Assembly (NCBI GenBank): GCA_964467615.1
Contig: CAYXRK010000041.1
Span: 1 to 28,762 of the forward strand
DNA length: 28,762 nt
From: CAYXRK01 sp964467615
GTDB lineage: Bacteria > Hydrogenedentota > Hydrogenedentia > Hydrogenedentales > GCA-2746185
Reading direction: 5' to 3'
The notes below the pieces were generated by a model. It saw only the letters and a program-made list of their open reading frames with translations, had not been told where the DNA came from and did no database searches. Shown piece by piece: positions 1 through 7,394 of the stretch. Position 1 is the first letter of the stretch, and each line of letters opens with the position of its first letter. The translations under genes and the position numbers were made by a program.

Positions 1-588
1 CCATGACCCTAGTGTAACATGGTTAGTCTCATTTTGAAAGCGAATTAGAATTAGCTGGATTTCCCAGGGTTCCCTTGATACTTGAACTTGCCAAAAAAAA
101 TGCCTTCTTGCCGCGCAAAACAAATCTATCTTCTATCGACATCGCCCTCCATAGGTTTATCCGCTCGCCACCAAATACCTCCGGCCTCGCTCCGCCCGAG
201 GTTGAAGGTCACCTGTTGATGTGACTACCCGTAGCTATATACAGGAAAATTGGCTGTAGGTTTCAAATCTAGGCATAACGGGGAAAATGGACATATATAT
301 TACTTGACAAATAGCAAGTTTAATTATCATATAGTGATATTTGAATGTGCCGAATCGACACACGACGAGCCGGGCGCGTTCGGGAAATAAGCCGTCCAGG
401 CCCTCTTCGACCAAGCCTGAATTCGTCTGAATAACAAACAGGGCGCGTAAATCCACGCAGGATTTCGCTCAATTCAGCCGAATTACATTAGCCCATTCGG
501 CCCAAAGTATACCGAGGCACGCTTATTTCGCGATTTAAGTAGTCAGTCAAGATTTGCTCTTTTTTAGGAGTTATTGTACCATTCGCGT
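1..588. other. Gene-poor A/T-rich stretch upstream of the sigma factor gene
   Basis: I see no convincing gene here. Short open frames on the minus strand (235-456 and 488-706) have no recognisable domain, and the second overlaps the sigma factor gene. Small structures include CCATG/CATGG arms at 1-5 and 18-22, and a CCTCG/CGAGG hairpin at 185-201. A TTGACA at 304-309 is followed 17 nt later by TCATAT, a weak promoter-like pair on the plus strand about 250 nt ahead of the sigma factor gene. The stretch is visibly richer in A/T than the rest of the window. No tRNA or rRNA signature was found. Confidence 0.5.
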
Positions 589-1296
589 ATGAACAAAAGT
601 TTCGAAACAACCGGATGGAGCATCGTCGCCAAGGTGGCCAGGAATCCGGATAGTCCCGAGGGACGCGCCGCTCTCGAGAAAGTTTTCCGTATTTATCGCG
701 AACCACTTCATTCCTACGTGAAGAAACGAGGCTATTCCCCCGACCAAGCGGACGACATCGTGCAGAGTTTCTTTTTGGAGGTCATTGAAAAGAAGACCAT
801 CACCAAGGCTTCGCCGGAACGGGGAAAATTTCGGACGTTTCTATTGACCTCGTTAAGGAACCACTTGGCGAATATCGAGGAGCGAAGTTCCGCGCAAAAG
901 CGCGGCGGCGACTTTACGCGTGTGCCCATGGCCGTCATTGACGATGATGAGTCTCCTGAGGTCAACGCCGGCACGGACGCAGAACACGCCTACGATCGTA
1001 GGTGGGCCCTGGCCCTGCTTTCCCGCGCAATGGATCGTCTCGATTCGGAAATGACCACGCCCCGAAAACGTGACCGATATGTGCTTCTTAAGCCGTATCT
1101 GATCTCCGATGAATCGACGGTCCACTACGCGGAATTGGCCAGGCAGACGTCGCTCGGGGAGGGAATGATCAAAAGCGCCGTGCATCGTCTTCGCAGACGC
1201 TTCGGGCAAATTTTGAGGGAGGAGATCTCTCTCACCATTCGAACGCCTGAGGAAATCGATGAGGAGATTCGCGATCTGTTAATGATACTAAAATAA
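589..1296 (+). CDS. ECF-type RNA polymerase sigma factor (sigma-70 family)
   Basis: A 235-residue protein predicted to direct RNA polymerase to a set of promoters. Its N-terminal half carries the region 2 pattern: W-S-I-V near the start, R-I-Y-R-E-P-L-H-S-Y-V, then D-Q-A-D-D-I-V-Q-S-F-F and R-G-K-F-R-T-F-L-L. The C-terminal half (about 150-225) reads as a region 4 helix-turn-helix (Y-A-E-L-A then G-M-I-K-S-A-V-H-R-L-R-R-R-F). This pattern is typical of sigma factors in Planctomycetes and Verrucomicrobia, which often sit beside Ser/Thr kinases; no kinase lies next to it here. The start is uncertain: a TTG at 574 has AGGAG only 3 nt upstream, while the ATG at 589 is 18 nt from it. I chose the ATG. 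The C-terminus looks complete, and the stop codon directly abuts an inverted repeat. Confidence 0.85.
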   Translation: MNKSFETTGWSIVAKVARNPDSPEGRAALEKVFRIYREPLHSYVKKRGYSPDQADDIVQSFFLEVIEKKTITKASPERGKFRTFLLTSLRNHLANIEERSSAQKRGGDFTRVPMAVIDDDESPEVNAGTDAEHAYDRRWALALLSRAMDRLDSEMTTPRKRDRYVLLKPYLISDESTVHYAELARQTSLGEGMIKSAVHRLRRRFGQILREEISLTIRTPEEIDEEIRDLLMILK

Positions 1297-1619
1297 CACT
1301 ACTGTCCCAACGTCTCGTCCGATGATCAGTGGAAGGGCTTGATCTATCATGATTTATGCAGGTATGAGTCCCTTTTCGATTTCAATCCAGATTCAGTTGC
1401 GGACGGGTTAAGTCCGCGTACATTCCGTAGAAACCAAGCATTTTCGTCGAAATACCCGTTGGAGACTTTCGAAAGTGTTACAGAAATCTACACTTCGCGG
1501 AAGTGACCAATTTCCAGAATACGCCCATTTTGTTGACTTTTTCGGCTGTGCACGCGGGGTCGACGCGAGTGTCAGTTGAAACCCTTTGTATTTGTTGCGT
1601 AAACATTGGGACAGCAGTG
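1297..1619. repeat. 323-bp segment bounded by a 17-nt imperfect inverted repeat
   Basis: The left arm at 1297-1313 reads CACTACTGTCCCAACGT. The reverse complement of the right arm at 1603-1619 reads CACTGCTGTCCCAATGT, so 15 of 17 positions match. The left arm begins at the base after the sigma factor stop codon. No transposase frame lies between the arms and I see no flanking target duplication. It could be a miniature inverted-repeat element, a decayed insertion-sequence remnant, or chance. Confidence 0.35.
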
Positions 1620-1870
1620 GATTAAGACACAAATTAAAAATGATAACAACAGATCAAGTGATCTTGCCGGTTCCTTTGGGCCCTCCAGAGTTATCGTTGA
1701 TGCCTTAAACAGCCCCACGAGTGCGCGGGCTCCCTCGCCCAAAGAGGTTAAACCCACGCAAACGCCGACCACGGTCAAGTGTCCCACAGAATTCTACCTA
1801 TGTCAAGTAGTGGTGGTGTTAAGTATCTTTCTCCACCGTTGACACTTTTGCCCCAGGCTGCCGAGGGCTT
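1297..1870. other. Intergenic stretch between convergent sigma factor and hydrolase genes
   Basis: The 574 nt between two convergent genes contain no open frame with a recognisable product. Frames such as 1606-1842 and the reverse frames 1408-1632 and 1572-1787 show no domain and no good ribosome binding site. Besides the 17-nt inverted repeat it holds a short palindrome at 1651-1664 (AGATCA-AG-TGATCT). No clear intrinsic terminator with a T-tract is visible for either gene. Confidence 0.5.
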
Positions 1871-3244
1871 TTAACGGCCGCCGCCTCGTGTCCAAAGCTG
1901 GACTTGGTGGGCGATCAGCGGGTTGAACGGGCCATACATTCGGTGGGCGAAGCTCTCGTGTATCGATGTCGCGGTGTCGAGTTTGTGGCCGGTCCCGGGG
2001 ACGGTCCATAGCACGGCGTTTTTGGGGTGGTTGGCGTTGACGATGTCGGCGATCCGCTGGTGGTCCTCTTGGCCCGAGGCGTAGTCGGCGTCGCCCCATA
2101 ACGCGAGGACCAGATCGTCGACGTTCGACCAAACTTCGTCGACGTTGACCGCGTTCAGTTCTTGCCAATACCGGTAATCGACGCCGAAGATTTTTGTGCT
2201 GTCGTCGCCGTCTCGAACTTCGACGTATGCGTCCAGCTCCGGACAGTCGAAGAGAATTTCGTACGGGGCCTTTTTTTCGTCGAGCAGCATGCCGAAGTAT
2301 TTGTCCGCCAGCGCGACCGTCTCTTCGGACTTTGATTCCGGAATGCCCGAAACGGCCGCGAAGCGCAGTTCGTTGCGATGCAGATGGTCCTTGAAGGGCC
2401 GGCAATACGTACCGAAAACGATGACGCTTGCGACGTCATATTTGGCAGCCGCCAACGCCGCCGAAACTCCGCCCGTGCCGTGGCCGAAAATGTGGACATC
2501 GTTCGCGTCAACGAAGGGAACCGATTTCGCGTAGGGGACTGCGGCGTCGAAGGCCGCGCGTTCGGTTTCGAAACCGCATTCGGTGCACGGCGGACCTTCG
2601 CTGTCGCCGATGCCCGGCTTCTCGATGCGCATCACGGCGACCCCCAACTCGGCGAGCGTGTGAGCGAATTGCCGGATCGGTCTGTAGGGAGGATACGGTT
2701 GGTCGAGCGATTCGCAGCCGTAGTCCTGGAAATAGACCACGATTGGAAAGGGGCCAGCGCCCTTGGGTTTCGTGATGATCGTCCGTTGCCAAATCGGCCC
2801 CGCTTTGAGCGCCGAATAGACGACGTCGATTTTTGGGTTCATCTCCTTTTGCAACCCCATCAGCCGGATGTTTTCGGTGACCTCCTGGCCATTCCGAATG
2901 AAGGTGAAGGGAAGCACGTCGCCGTCGCGATGACGGCTGATCGTCGAGACAATTTCCGGCAGGACCTCATCGCCGGAGACCTCGAGGTCGCCGACGCGAA
3001 TCAGCACGTCGTACTGGCGCACGTCCAACAAACTCGCAGCGGTGCCCGGAATGATGCCGGTAATGATCGCGCCTTGTTGCGGCCCGAGACGGAGCATTTC
3101 GCGCCATTCGGGCGGGACGGCCATCAATTGCGCGCCGAGAAATCCGCGGCGCGGCAGGGGATCGTCGATCGCGGATTCCGCCGCGCTTGCGCTGACCCAT
3201 CCAAAAGTGGTCAAGACAAGAATTGTGGCAATAGCAGGGCGCAT
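1871..3244 (-). CDS. Secreted PDZ-domain alpha/beta-hydrolase-fold protein with a Gly at the nucleophile position
   Basis: A 457-residue protein beginning with a signal peptide (about 1-22, ending A-S-A-A-E), so probably periplasmic or secreted. Residues about 33-130 look like a PDZ domain (G-F-L-G-A-Q-L, G-A-I-I-T-G-I-I-P-G-T-A-A, D-V-L-I-R-V-G-D). Residues about 150-457 look like an alpha/beta hydrolase. The nucleophile elbow, normally G-x-S-x-G, reads G-H-G-T-G-G, with Gly256 encoded by GGC at 2479-2477, one base from AGC (Ser). A likely catalytic His420 (G-T-G-H-K-L-D) and an acidic W-G-D-A-D segment remain. It may therefore be a non-catalytic or altered hydrolase. It is divergent from the PilT-like gene across 190 nt. 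A TACAAT, -10 like, lies on its strand at 3271-3266. Substrate unknown. Confidence 0.8.
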   Translation of the reverse strand: MRPAIATILVLTTFGWVSASAAESAIDDPLPRRGFLGAQLMAVPPEWREMLRLGPQQGAIITGIIPGTAASLLDVRQYDVLIRVGDLEVSGDEVLPEIVSTISRHRDGDVLPFTFIRNGQEVTENIRLMGLQKEMNPKIDVVYSALKAGPIWQRTIITKPKGAGPFPIVVYFQDYGCESLDQPYPPYRPIRQFAHTLAELGVAVMRIEKPGIGDSEGPPCTECGFETERAAFDAAVPYAKSVPFVDANDVHIFGHGTGGVSAALAAAKYDVASVIVFGTYCRPFKDHLHRNELRFAAVSGIPESKSEETVALADKYFGMLLDEKKAPYEILFDCPELDAYVEVRDGDDSTKIFGVDYRYWQELNAVNVDEVWSNVDDLVLALWGDADYASGQEDHQRIADIVNANHPKNAVLWTVPGTGHKLDTATSIHESFAHRMYGPFNPLIAHQVQLWTRGGGR

Positions 3245-3434
3245 GTCGGCTTTCTCGAACAGGATATTGTAGCGGTCACCGGCGAATCGCGCGAGTTTGG
3301 AGCGGCACGCTTGGTAACTATCACGCGATGGAAGAACGTTGAGGCGCTCGTCTCATAGATTTCAGGCCCGGATTTTGTTACATTGCCGACACGAATTTTT
3401 GCGCACTGGGCCTCCGGGATAGAACCCCGTCACG

Positions 3435-4922
3435 ATGGTTATCGGTACAAACTCAAAGAGCACGATTTTCGACCTGTTTCAAACGGGAGTCACCGAGATC
3501 ATCCGGCAGGTCGGCCTCCCGGCGGAGTTGACGCTTTCGACGAAGGGCGCTGTGATCCACGCGAAGTCGAACCAGTTCGATAAACGAATCGACTACTACG
3601 CGATCACGTTCGACGCCAAGGAAGGGACCGACGCGCTCGTGGTCAGCGGCAAGCTGAACGAGTTGAAAATCCCGAACCACGTCTCGGCCAACAACGGGTC
3701 CTGCACGATCAAACTGCCGGCGTTCGATTGGCGCCAACTGCCCCAGCTCCAGCCGATCGACAAAGTCGTTGGCGAGTTCGCGGTCCGTTCGTTGCGCTCG
3801 CATTCCTGGGTCGTCGACATCAAGAGTTACAAGCGCCAGGACTTCAACATGAACGTCCTGATCGAGCGGATGATGGAGACGAACTCGTCCGACATTCACT
3901 TGCGCCCAGGCTCGCCGCCGTTCATGCGGATCGACGGCGACCTCAAGCCGGTCGACATGCCGCCTCTGAGTAAGGACGACATGCACGAGGTCGTCTACCA
4001 ATTGGGCGGCGACGCGGAGGTCGAGAAACTCAGCGTCGACAAGGAAAATAGTTTTCAGTACCACTTGGCGGGCATTGGTTATCTGCGCTGCAGCGGATAC
4101 ATCAAGATGGGGGCGATGTCGCTCGCGCTTCGACTCATCCCGGAAAGGCCAGTTCCCTTCGAGAAACTCAATCTTCCCGCGACCATCAAGCGAATGGCAT
4201 ACATGCACCGCGGTCTCTTCCTGGTCTGCGGCGTTACCGGGTCCGGAAAATCGACCACACTGGCCTCGCTGGTGGATCACGTGAACGAGACCCGTCACGC
4301 GCACATCATCACCACGGAAGACCCGATCGAGTTCGTCTATCAGGACAAAAAATCGATCATCTCGCAGCGCCAAGTCGGGCGCGACACGCACTCCTTCGCG
4401 AACGCGCTACGGGGCGCGTTGCGAGAAGACCCGGACGTGATCCTCGTGGGTGAAATGCGGGACCAGGAGACGATCCGGGCGGCGATCAGCGCGGCGTCGA
4501 CGGGGCATTTGGTGTTTAGCACGCTGCATACCATGACGGCGGTGGACACGGTGAACCGCATTATCAGTTATTTTTCGCCGGCGGAACGGGAGGTCGTCCG
4601 CCAGGAGCTCGCGTTCACGCTCGCGGGTGTTTGTTGCCAACGCTTGCTGAAACGAATCGGCGGCGGGCGCGTGCCTTGCATCGAGTTGTTGCTGGGCGAG
4701 TCGCCGATCGTGAAGGAAGCGATTCTCGAGGGGGACATTCAACGCCTGCACGGGGTCCTCGAAGTCGACAACGACATGAAGACCTTCGACCAGCACGCGG
4801 TGGAGCTGTACAAGGCGGGAATTGTTACGAAGGAAGAAGCGGAGTCCGCATGCCGCGAGCCGGAGGGCTTCAAGCGGATCATGACGGGGATCAAGGGCCG
4901 CCAGGGCAAGCTGCTGGGTTAG
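3435..4922 (+). CDS. PilT-family (type IV pilus retraction-type) ATPase with an extra N-terminal domain
   Basis: A 495-residue secretion-superfamily ATPase. From about residue 138 it follows PilT: M-N-V-L-I-E-R-M-M-E-T-N-S-S-D-I-H-L, Walker A G-V-T-G-S-G-K-S-T-T at about 266-275, the I-T-T-E-D-P-I-E-F Asp box, Walker B D-V-I-L-V-G-E-M-R-D at about 334-343 and the S-T-L-H-T His box at about 362. PilT proteins are usually about 340-370 residues. The first ~135 residues here are an additional domain I do not recognise. PilT disassembles type IV pili at the inner membrane for twitching, but no pilin, PilB, PilC or secretin gene is in the window. It could serve a pilus encoded elsewhere or another motor role. 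The ATG at 3435 has only a weak ribosome binding site. Confidence 0.88.
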   Translation: MVIGTNSKSTIFDLFQTGVTEIIRQVGLPAELTLSTKGAVIHAKSNQFDKRIDYYAITFDAKEGTDALVVSGKLNELKIPNHVSANNGSCTIKLPAFDWRQLPQLQPIDKVVGEFAVRSLRSHSWVVDIKSYKRQDFNMNVLIERMMETNSSDIHLRPGSPPFMRIDGDLKPVDMPPLSKDDMHEVVYQLGGDAEVEKLSVDKENSFQYHLAGIGYLRCSGYIKMGAMSLALRLIPERPVPFEKLNLPATIKRMAYMHRGLFLVCGVTGSGKSTTLASLVDHVNETRHAHIITTEDPIEFVYQDKKSIISQRQVGRDTHSFANALRGALREDPDVILVGEMRDQETIRAAISAASTGHLVFSTLHTMTAVDTVNRIISYFSPAEREVVRQELAFTLAGVCCQRLLKRIGGGRVPCIELLLGESPIVKEAILEGDIQRLHGVLEVDNDMKTFDQHAVELYKAGIVTKEEAESACREPEGFKRIMTGIKGRQGKLLG

Positions 4923-4932
4923 TTCCCGGGGG

Positions 4933-4955
4933 CTGCGGCTCGGCGGGAGCCTCGC
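4933..4955. repeat. REP-like GC-rich hairpin after the PilT-like gene
   Basis: GGCTC (4937-4941) and GAGCC (4947-4951) form a stem around the loop GGCGG, starting 14 nt after the PilT-like stop codon. The wording resembles short interspersed GGCTCGGCGGGAGCCTCGCC-type sequences that I recall as repeated in several uncultured and PVC-type genomes. I found only this copy in the window. It has no T-tract, so it is not a classical terminator. Confidence 0.4.
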
Positions 4956-4970
4956 CGTCCTCTTAGTTTC

Positions 4971-5426
4971 GTGCCTGACGAATGGAAGCAGTTCCATGAT
5001 CGCGTCGCTCTTACCTACAATTGCTTGCCTCGCGGTTACTTCGGCATCTTCAAAGTAATGGCGGACAAGATTGTTACGCTCGGACAGGTGGGACTACAAA
5101 TCGACAGCAAGTTTGTCCCAGATATCAGCGTTGCCACTCACTGGGGGAAGCACTGGAACGGCAACAGATTCGATAATAAATAATAAATACGGGGAACGGA
5201 AGAAGTACGATCACAATCTTCCCGCGTACCTTCCGCAGGCCGAATCAAACCCGCAGGACGTTTGGGCTATCCAGATTCTGCGTTAGGCGAATTCCGCAGA
5301 TGGCTACGAGAGGATTACATCAAGAAGGGCAAATTCCAAAAGTACGTCGAACAAAAAGTAAAAGAGAGACAGCTTCCTGTATCATTCGCACAGTTGGCGA
5401 TTTCAGCCTATGATGACCGCTCCTGA
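4971..5426 (+). pseudogene. Frameshifted remnant of an unrecognised protein
   Basis: Three reading-frame pieces join into one plausible protein. Piece A (from GTG 4971, P-D-E-W-K-Q-F-H-D-R...) runs to D-N-K at about 5180 and hits TAA at 5181. Piece B continues as K-Y-G-E-R-K-K-Y-D-H-N-L-P-A-Y up to D-V-W at about 5265. Piece C resumes as Y-P-D-S-A-L-G-E-F-R-R-W-L and ends S-A-Y-D-D-R-S at 5426. The A/B break lies in a tandem duplication of the 7-mer AATAAAT (+1 frame). The B/C break is consistent with loss of one base in a W-A-Y codon run, which restores frame A. The N-terminus may also be missing, since the sequence starts shortly after the REP-like hairpin. I cannot name the family. It lies in an A/T-rich accessory patch just upstream of a putative toxin-antitoxin-type pair. 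Confidence 0.65.
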
Positions 5427-5460
5427 CATGTTCGCCGCGACATTTCCAGAGGACTAGAAA

Positions 5461-5832
5461 ATGATCGCACTTGGCGATGCCATTAAGGCTACCACACCTC
5501 ATTATCATCGCTACCTTATCATTTCCGATCCTCAGTCAAACGATGGTATGGTGGTAATGGTAACTATTACCAGCGCAGATGGTACGTGGGACAAAGACGA
5601 TGAATGCGTTCTAGCCCCTGAAGAATGGCCGGAGCTAATCAAATCGAGTGTCGTCGAGTTTTCGACCTGTCGTTGTGGGAAATGCTCCCCTGAACTACAG
5701 AGGGCGATTGATCGCGGAGAATTCAACCGGATTAGGAAGCCGTCCTTAGACGTAGTCCGTAAAGTAATAACAGCGGCCCGAAAATCAAAGAAAATGCCAG
5801 ATATCGCTAAGGAGTACTTAGCACAAATATGA
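5461..5832 (+). CDS. Small unknown protein, convergent partner of the Panacea-domain protein
   Basis: A 123-residue soluble protein with no signal peptide. AGAGG at 5448-5452, 8 nt before the ATG, supports the start. The first ~70 residues read as beta-strands (Y-H-R-Y-L-I-I-S-D-P, then M-V-V-M-V-T-I-T-S), which could suit a small SH3-like barrel of the MazF/PemK kind, but I see no diagnostic catalytic motif. A C-R-C-G-K-C cluster follows in mid-protein, and the C-terminus is basic and helical. Its stop lies 1 nt from the stop of the oppositely oriented Panacea gene. That arrangement suggests a functional pair, with this as candidate toxin. That role is inference from position only. A/T content is higher than in the surrounding housekeeping genes, consistent with transfer. 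Confidence 0.7.
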   Translation: MIALGDAIKATTPHYHRYLIISDPQSNDGMVVMVTITSADGTWDKDDECVLAPEEWPELIKSSVVEFSTCRCGKCSPELQRAIDRGEFNRIRKPSLDVVRKVITAARKSKKMPDIAKEYLAQI

Positions 5833-5833
5833 A

Positions 5834-6400
5834 TCAATCAGGCGTTGCGAAAATTTCGTCAAGACGATTGCTTGTTAGAATTTCCGCTTGCAAATAGTCG
5901 ATTTCATTGGGAGCTTTTCCGAGCCTTGTGCAGATATCTTCAACCGAAATCTCCGCGCGACTTGTTTCGACTTCAGTCCACTCCGGACAGTTTTCATGGC
6001 ACCACTTAACTAGCTCCCACTCGTTTTTTGTGCCATGCTCATTCCATAGCTCATCAATCATTTCGCGTTCCCATTCTGAAAGATGTTTGGGAACTGGGAT
6101 CGCCTTTAACTCAACGCTGTGATTTTGTCGTTCGCCGATGAATTCAGACCATTTCCCTGTTGAAGCGTCTATGCCCCAATAATCGCCATTGATGAGGTCT
6201 AGTATCTCACTCGTCATTGGGCCATTACGCATCGAATAATACTTACCGCCCGATACAGGAATTCCGCGCCGATCAAGAGACATTCGGTCAAGGATGTATA
6301 GAAGTTTGACAAGTTTAAGGAGGTTTATGCGCCGCCCGGCCTTCTCTATAAAAAGTGCCGCAGCTTCAATAGCCTTGTCAATATTGAATCGATAGTTCAT
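5834..6400 (-). CDS. Panacea-domain (SocA/DUF4065-like) protein, probable antitoxin
   Basis: A 188-residue protein matching the Panacea pattern: F-N-I-D-K-A-I-E-A-A-A-L-F-I-E-K-A-G, then I-N-L-L-K-L-V-K-L-L-Y-I-L-D-R, a G-I-P-V-S-G-G-K-Y-Y-S-M segment and N-G-P-M-T-S-E-I-L. Panacea domains are known as versatile antitoxins (PanA) that neutralise varied toxins, and SocA, an older relative, works with ClpXP. The ATG at 6400 is preceded by CAGGA about 9 nt upstream. The frame continues upstream but enters the promoter region and loses similarity, so I reject the longer start. It is convergent with the 123-residue gene (1-nt gap), whereas many Panacea pairs are co-directional. It lies in an A/T-rich patch and has its own promoter. 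Confidence 0.85.
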   Translation of the reverse strand: MNYRFNIDKAIEAAALFIEKAGRRINLLKLVKLLYILDRMSLDRRGIPVSGGKYYSMRNGPMTSEILDLINGDYWGIDASTGKWSEFIGERQNHSVELKAIPVPKHLSEWEREMIDELWNEHGTKNEWELVKWCHENCPEWTEVETSRAEISVEDICTRLGKAPNEIDYLQAEILTSNRLDEIFATPD

Positions 6401-6443
6401 TCGGAATCGTCCTGAAGAGGGGGACGGCTTTTGAGCCAGCCCT

Positions 6444-6478
6444 TGTTTACATTTTACTATAACATAAACACTTGACAA
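6444..6478 (-). promoter_or_regulatory. Sigma-70-like promoter with overlapping inverted repeat for the Panacea gene
   Basis: On the minus strand TTGTCA (6478-6473) and TAAAAT (6456-6451) are separated by 16 nt, about 50 nt before the Panacea ATG. TGTTTA (6444-6449) and TAAACA (6465-6470) form an inverted repeat across the -10 and spacer, a plausible autorepression operator. A second imperfect palindrome (AGTG-TT-CCAA-A-TTGG-CACT) lies just upstream at 6500-6518. Confidence 0.5.
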
Positions 6479-6545
6479 TAGGTGTCCGTGTCTGACAGCA
6501 GTGTTCCAAATTGGCACTAGCGAGGGAGTCAACGGTGTAATTCCC

Positions 6546-7394
6546 TTAATTTCCGGGCAAGGCCGTCCGCGCGCGCAGCGGGAAGTACACCGCGACTCCC
6601 AGGAGAACGAGGCCTACGCAAATCGCTTGTTGATCCGACAACCCGAGCACATGCACGGGGTTGTGATCGCCGCGAAACATCTCGACGAAGAATCGGAGTA
6701 CGCCATAGAGCACCAAGTAGACCGGCAACGTGAATCCCGGGAACGGCCGCCAATACTTGCGCAGGGCAAGCATTATTCCGAATACGATCAAGAGTCCGAC
6801 AAGCTCGTACAACTGCGTGGGGTGTATGGGGTGCGACCAGTGCGCCTCGGGCGTCATGTCGCTGAAGCGTTGAAGATGGTCTAAATACGCGGGGCTGCCG
6901 TCCGGCGGTTGGGAAAGGTCCCACGGCACGCGGCGGGCGGGAATAGCCCAGGGGACGTTGGTCGGCTTGCCGTAGCAGCATCCCTTGAGGAAACAGCCCA
7001 TTCGTCCGAAGGCGTGGGCTAAGGGAAGGTACGGGAAAGCGAGGTCAAAAATCGTCCAGAAGGCGATGCCTCTGCGCCGCGCGTAGTACCAAAGGAACGC
7101 CATGGCGGCGGGCGGGCCGCCTTGGAAAACGAGGCCGCCTCTCCAGATGGCGATCCACCCGATAGGGTCGCTCCACGAATACGTGGACGGAAACATGGCG
7201 ATATGGAGAAGCCGCGCGCCGAGGAGACCCACCGGAAGAATGTAGAAGGCCGCGTCGGAGACGAGATCGGGATCGATGCCTTCACGCCTCGCGGCGCGAC
7301 GAATGAAGTAGAGCGAAATCAGAAACCCTATCGCGATCATGGTCCCGTAGGAATTGATCGGGACGGGGCCGATCCTAAACAGTTCCGGGAACAT
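6546..7394 (-). CDS. lgt: Phosphatidylglycerol-prolipoprotein diacylglyceryl transferase
   Basis: This inner-membrane enzyme transfers diacylglycerol from phosphatidylglycerol to the lipobox cysteine of prolipoproteins, the first step of lipoprotein maturation. The 282-residue protein has about seven hydrophobic segments. Its signature is H-A-F-G-R-M-G-C-F at 127-135, with R131 matching the essential Arg of the Lgt G-R-x-G-x-F motif. An N-terminal I-G-P-V-P-I-N-S-Y-G and a late G-V-L-R-F-F-V-E-M-F-R motif also fit the family. It overlaps the end of lspA by 20 nt, so the two are probably translationally coupled. It is the last gene of the ileS-dksA-lspA-lgt cluster. Length is normal. Confidence 0.97.
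   Translation of the reverse strand: MFPELFRIGPVPINSYGTMIAIGFLISLYFIRRAARREGIDPDLVSDAAFYILPVGLLGARLLHIAMFPSTYSWSDPIGWIAIWRGGLVFQGGPPAAMAFLWYYARRRGIAFWTIFDLAFPYLPLAHAFGRMGCFLKGCCYGKPTNVPWAIPARRVPWDLSQPPDGSPAYLDHLQRFSDMTPEAHWSHPIHPTQLYELVGLLIVFGIMLALRKYWRPFPGFTLPVYLVLYGVLRFFVEMFRGDHNPVHVLGLSDQQAICVGLVLLGVAVYFPLRARTALPGN

Noticed and set aside
2378..3358. Long plus-strand open frame opposite the hydrolase gene
   Set aside because: It is the GC-driven antisense shadow of the PDZ-hydrolase, with low-complexity composition and no domain.
3453..4391. 312-codon minus-strand frame opposite the PilT-like gene
   Set aside because: The plus strand carries intact Walker A, Walker B and His box motifs; the antisense frame has none.
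6494..6503. GACAGCAGTG shared with the right arm of the 1297-1619 inverted repeat (1610-1619)
   Set aside because: Shared 10-mers are expected many times by chance in a window this size, and the similarity does not extend.
6401..6532. 44-codon N-terminal extension of the Panacea protein
   Set aside because: It covers a promoter with an inverted repeat and shows no Panacea similarity; the ATG at 6400 has a ribosome binding site.
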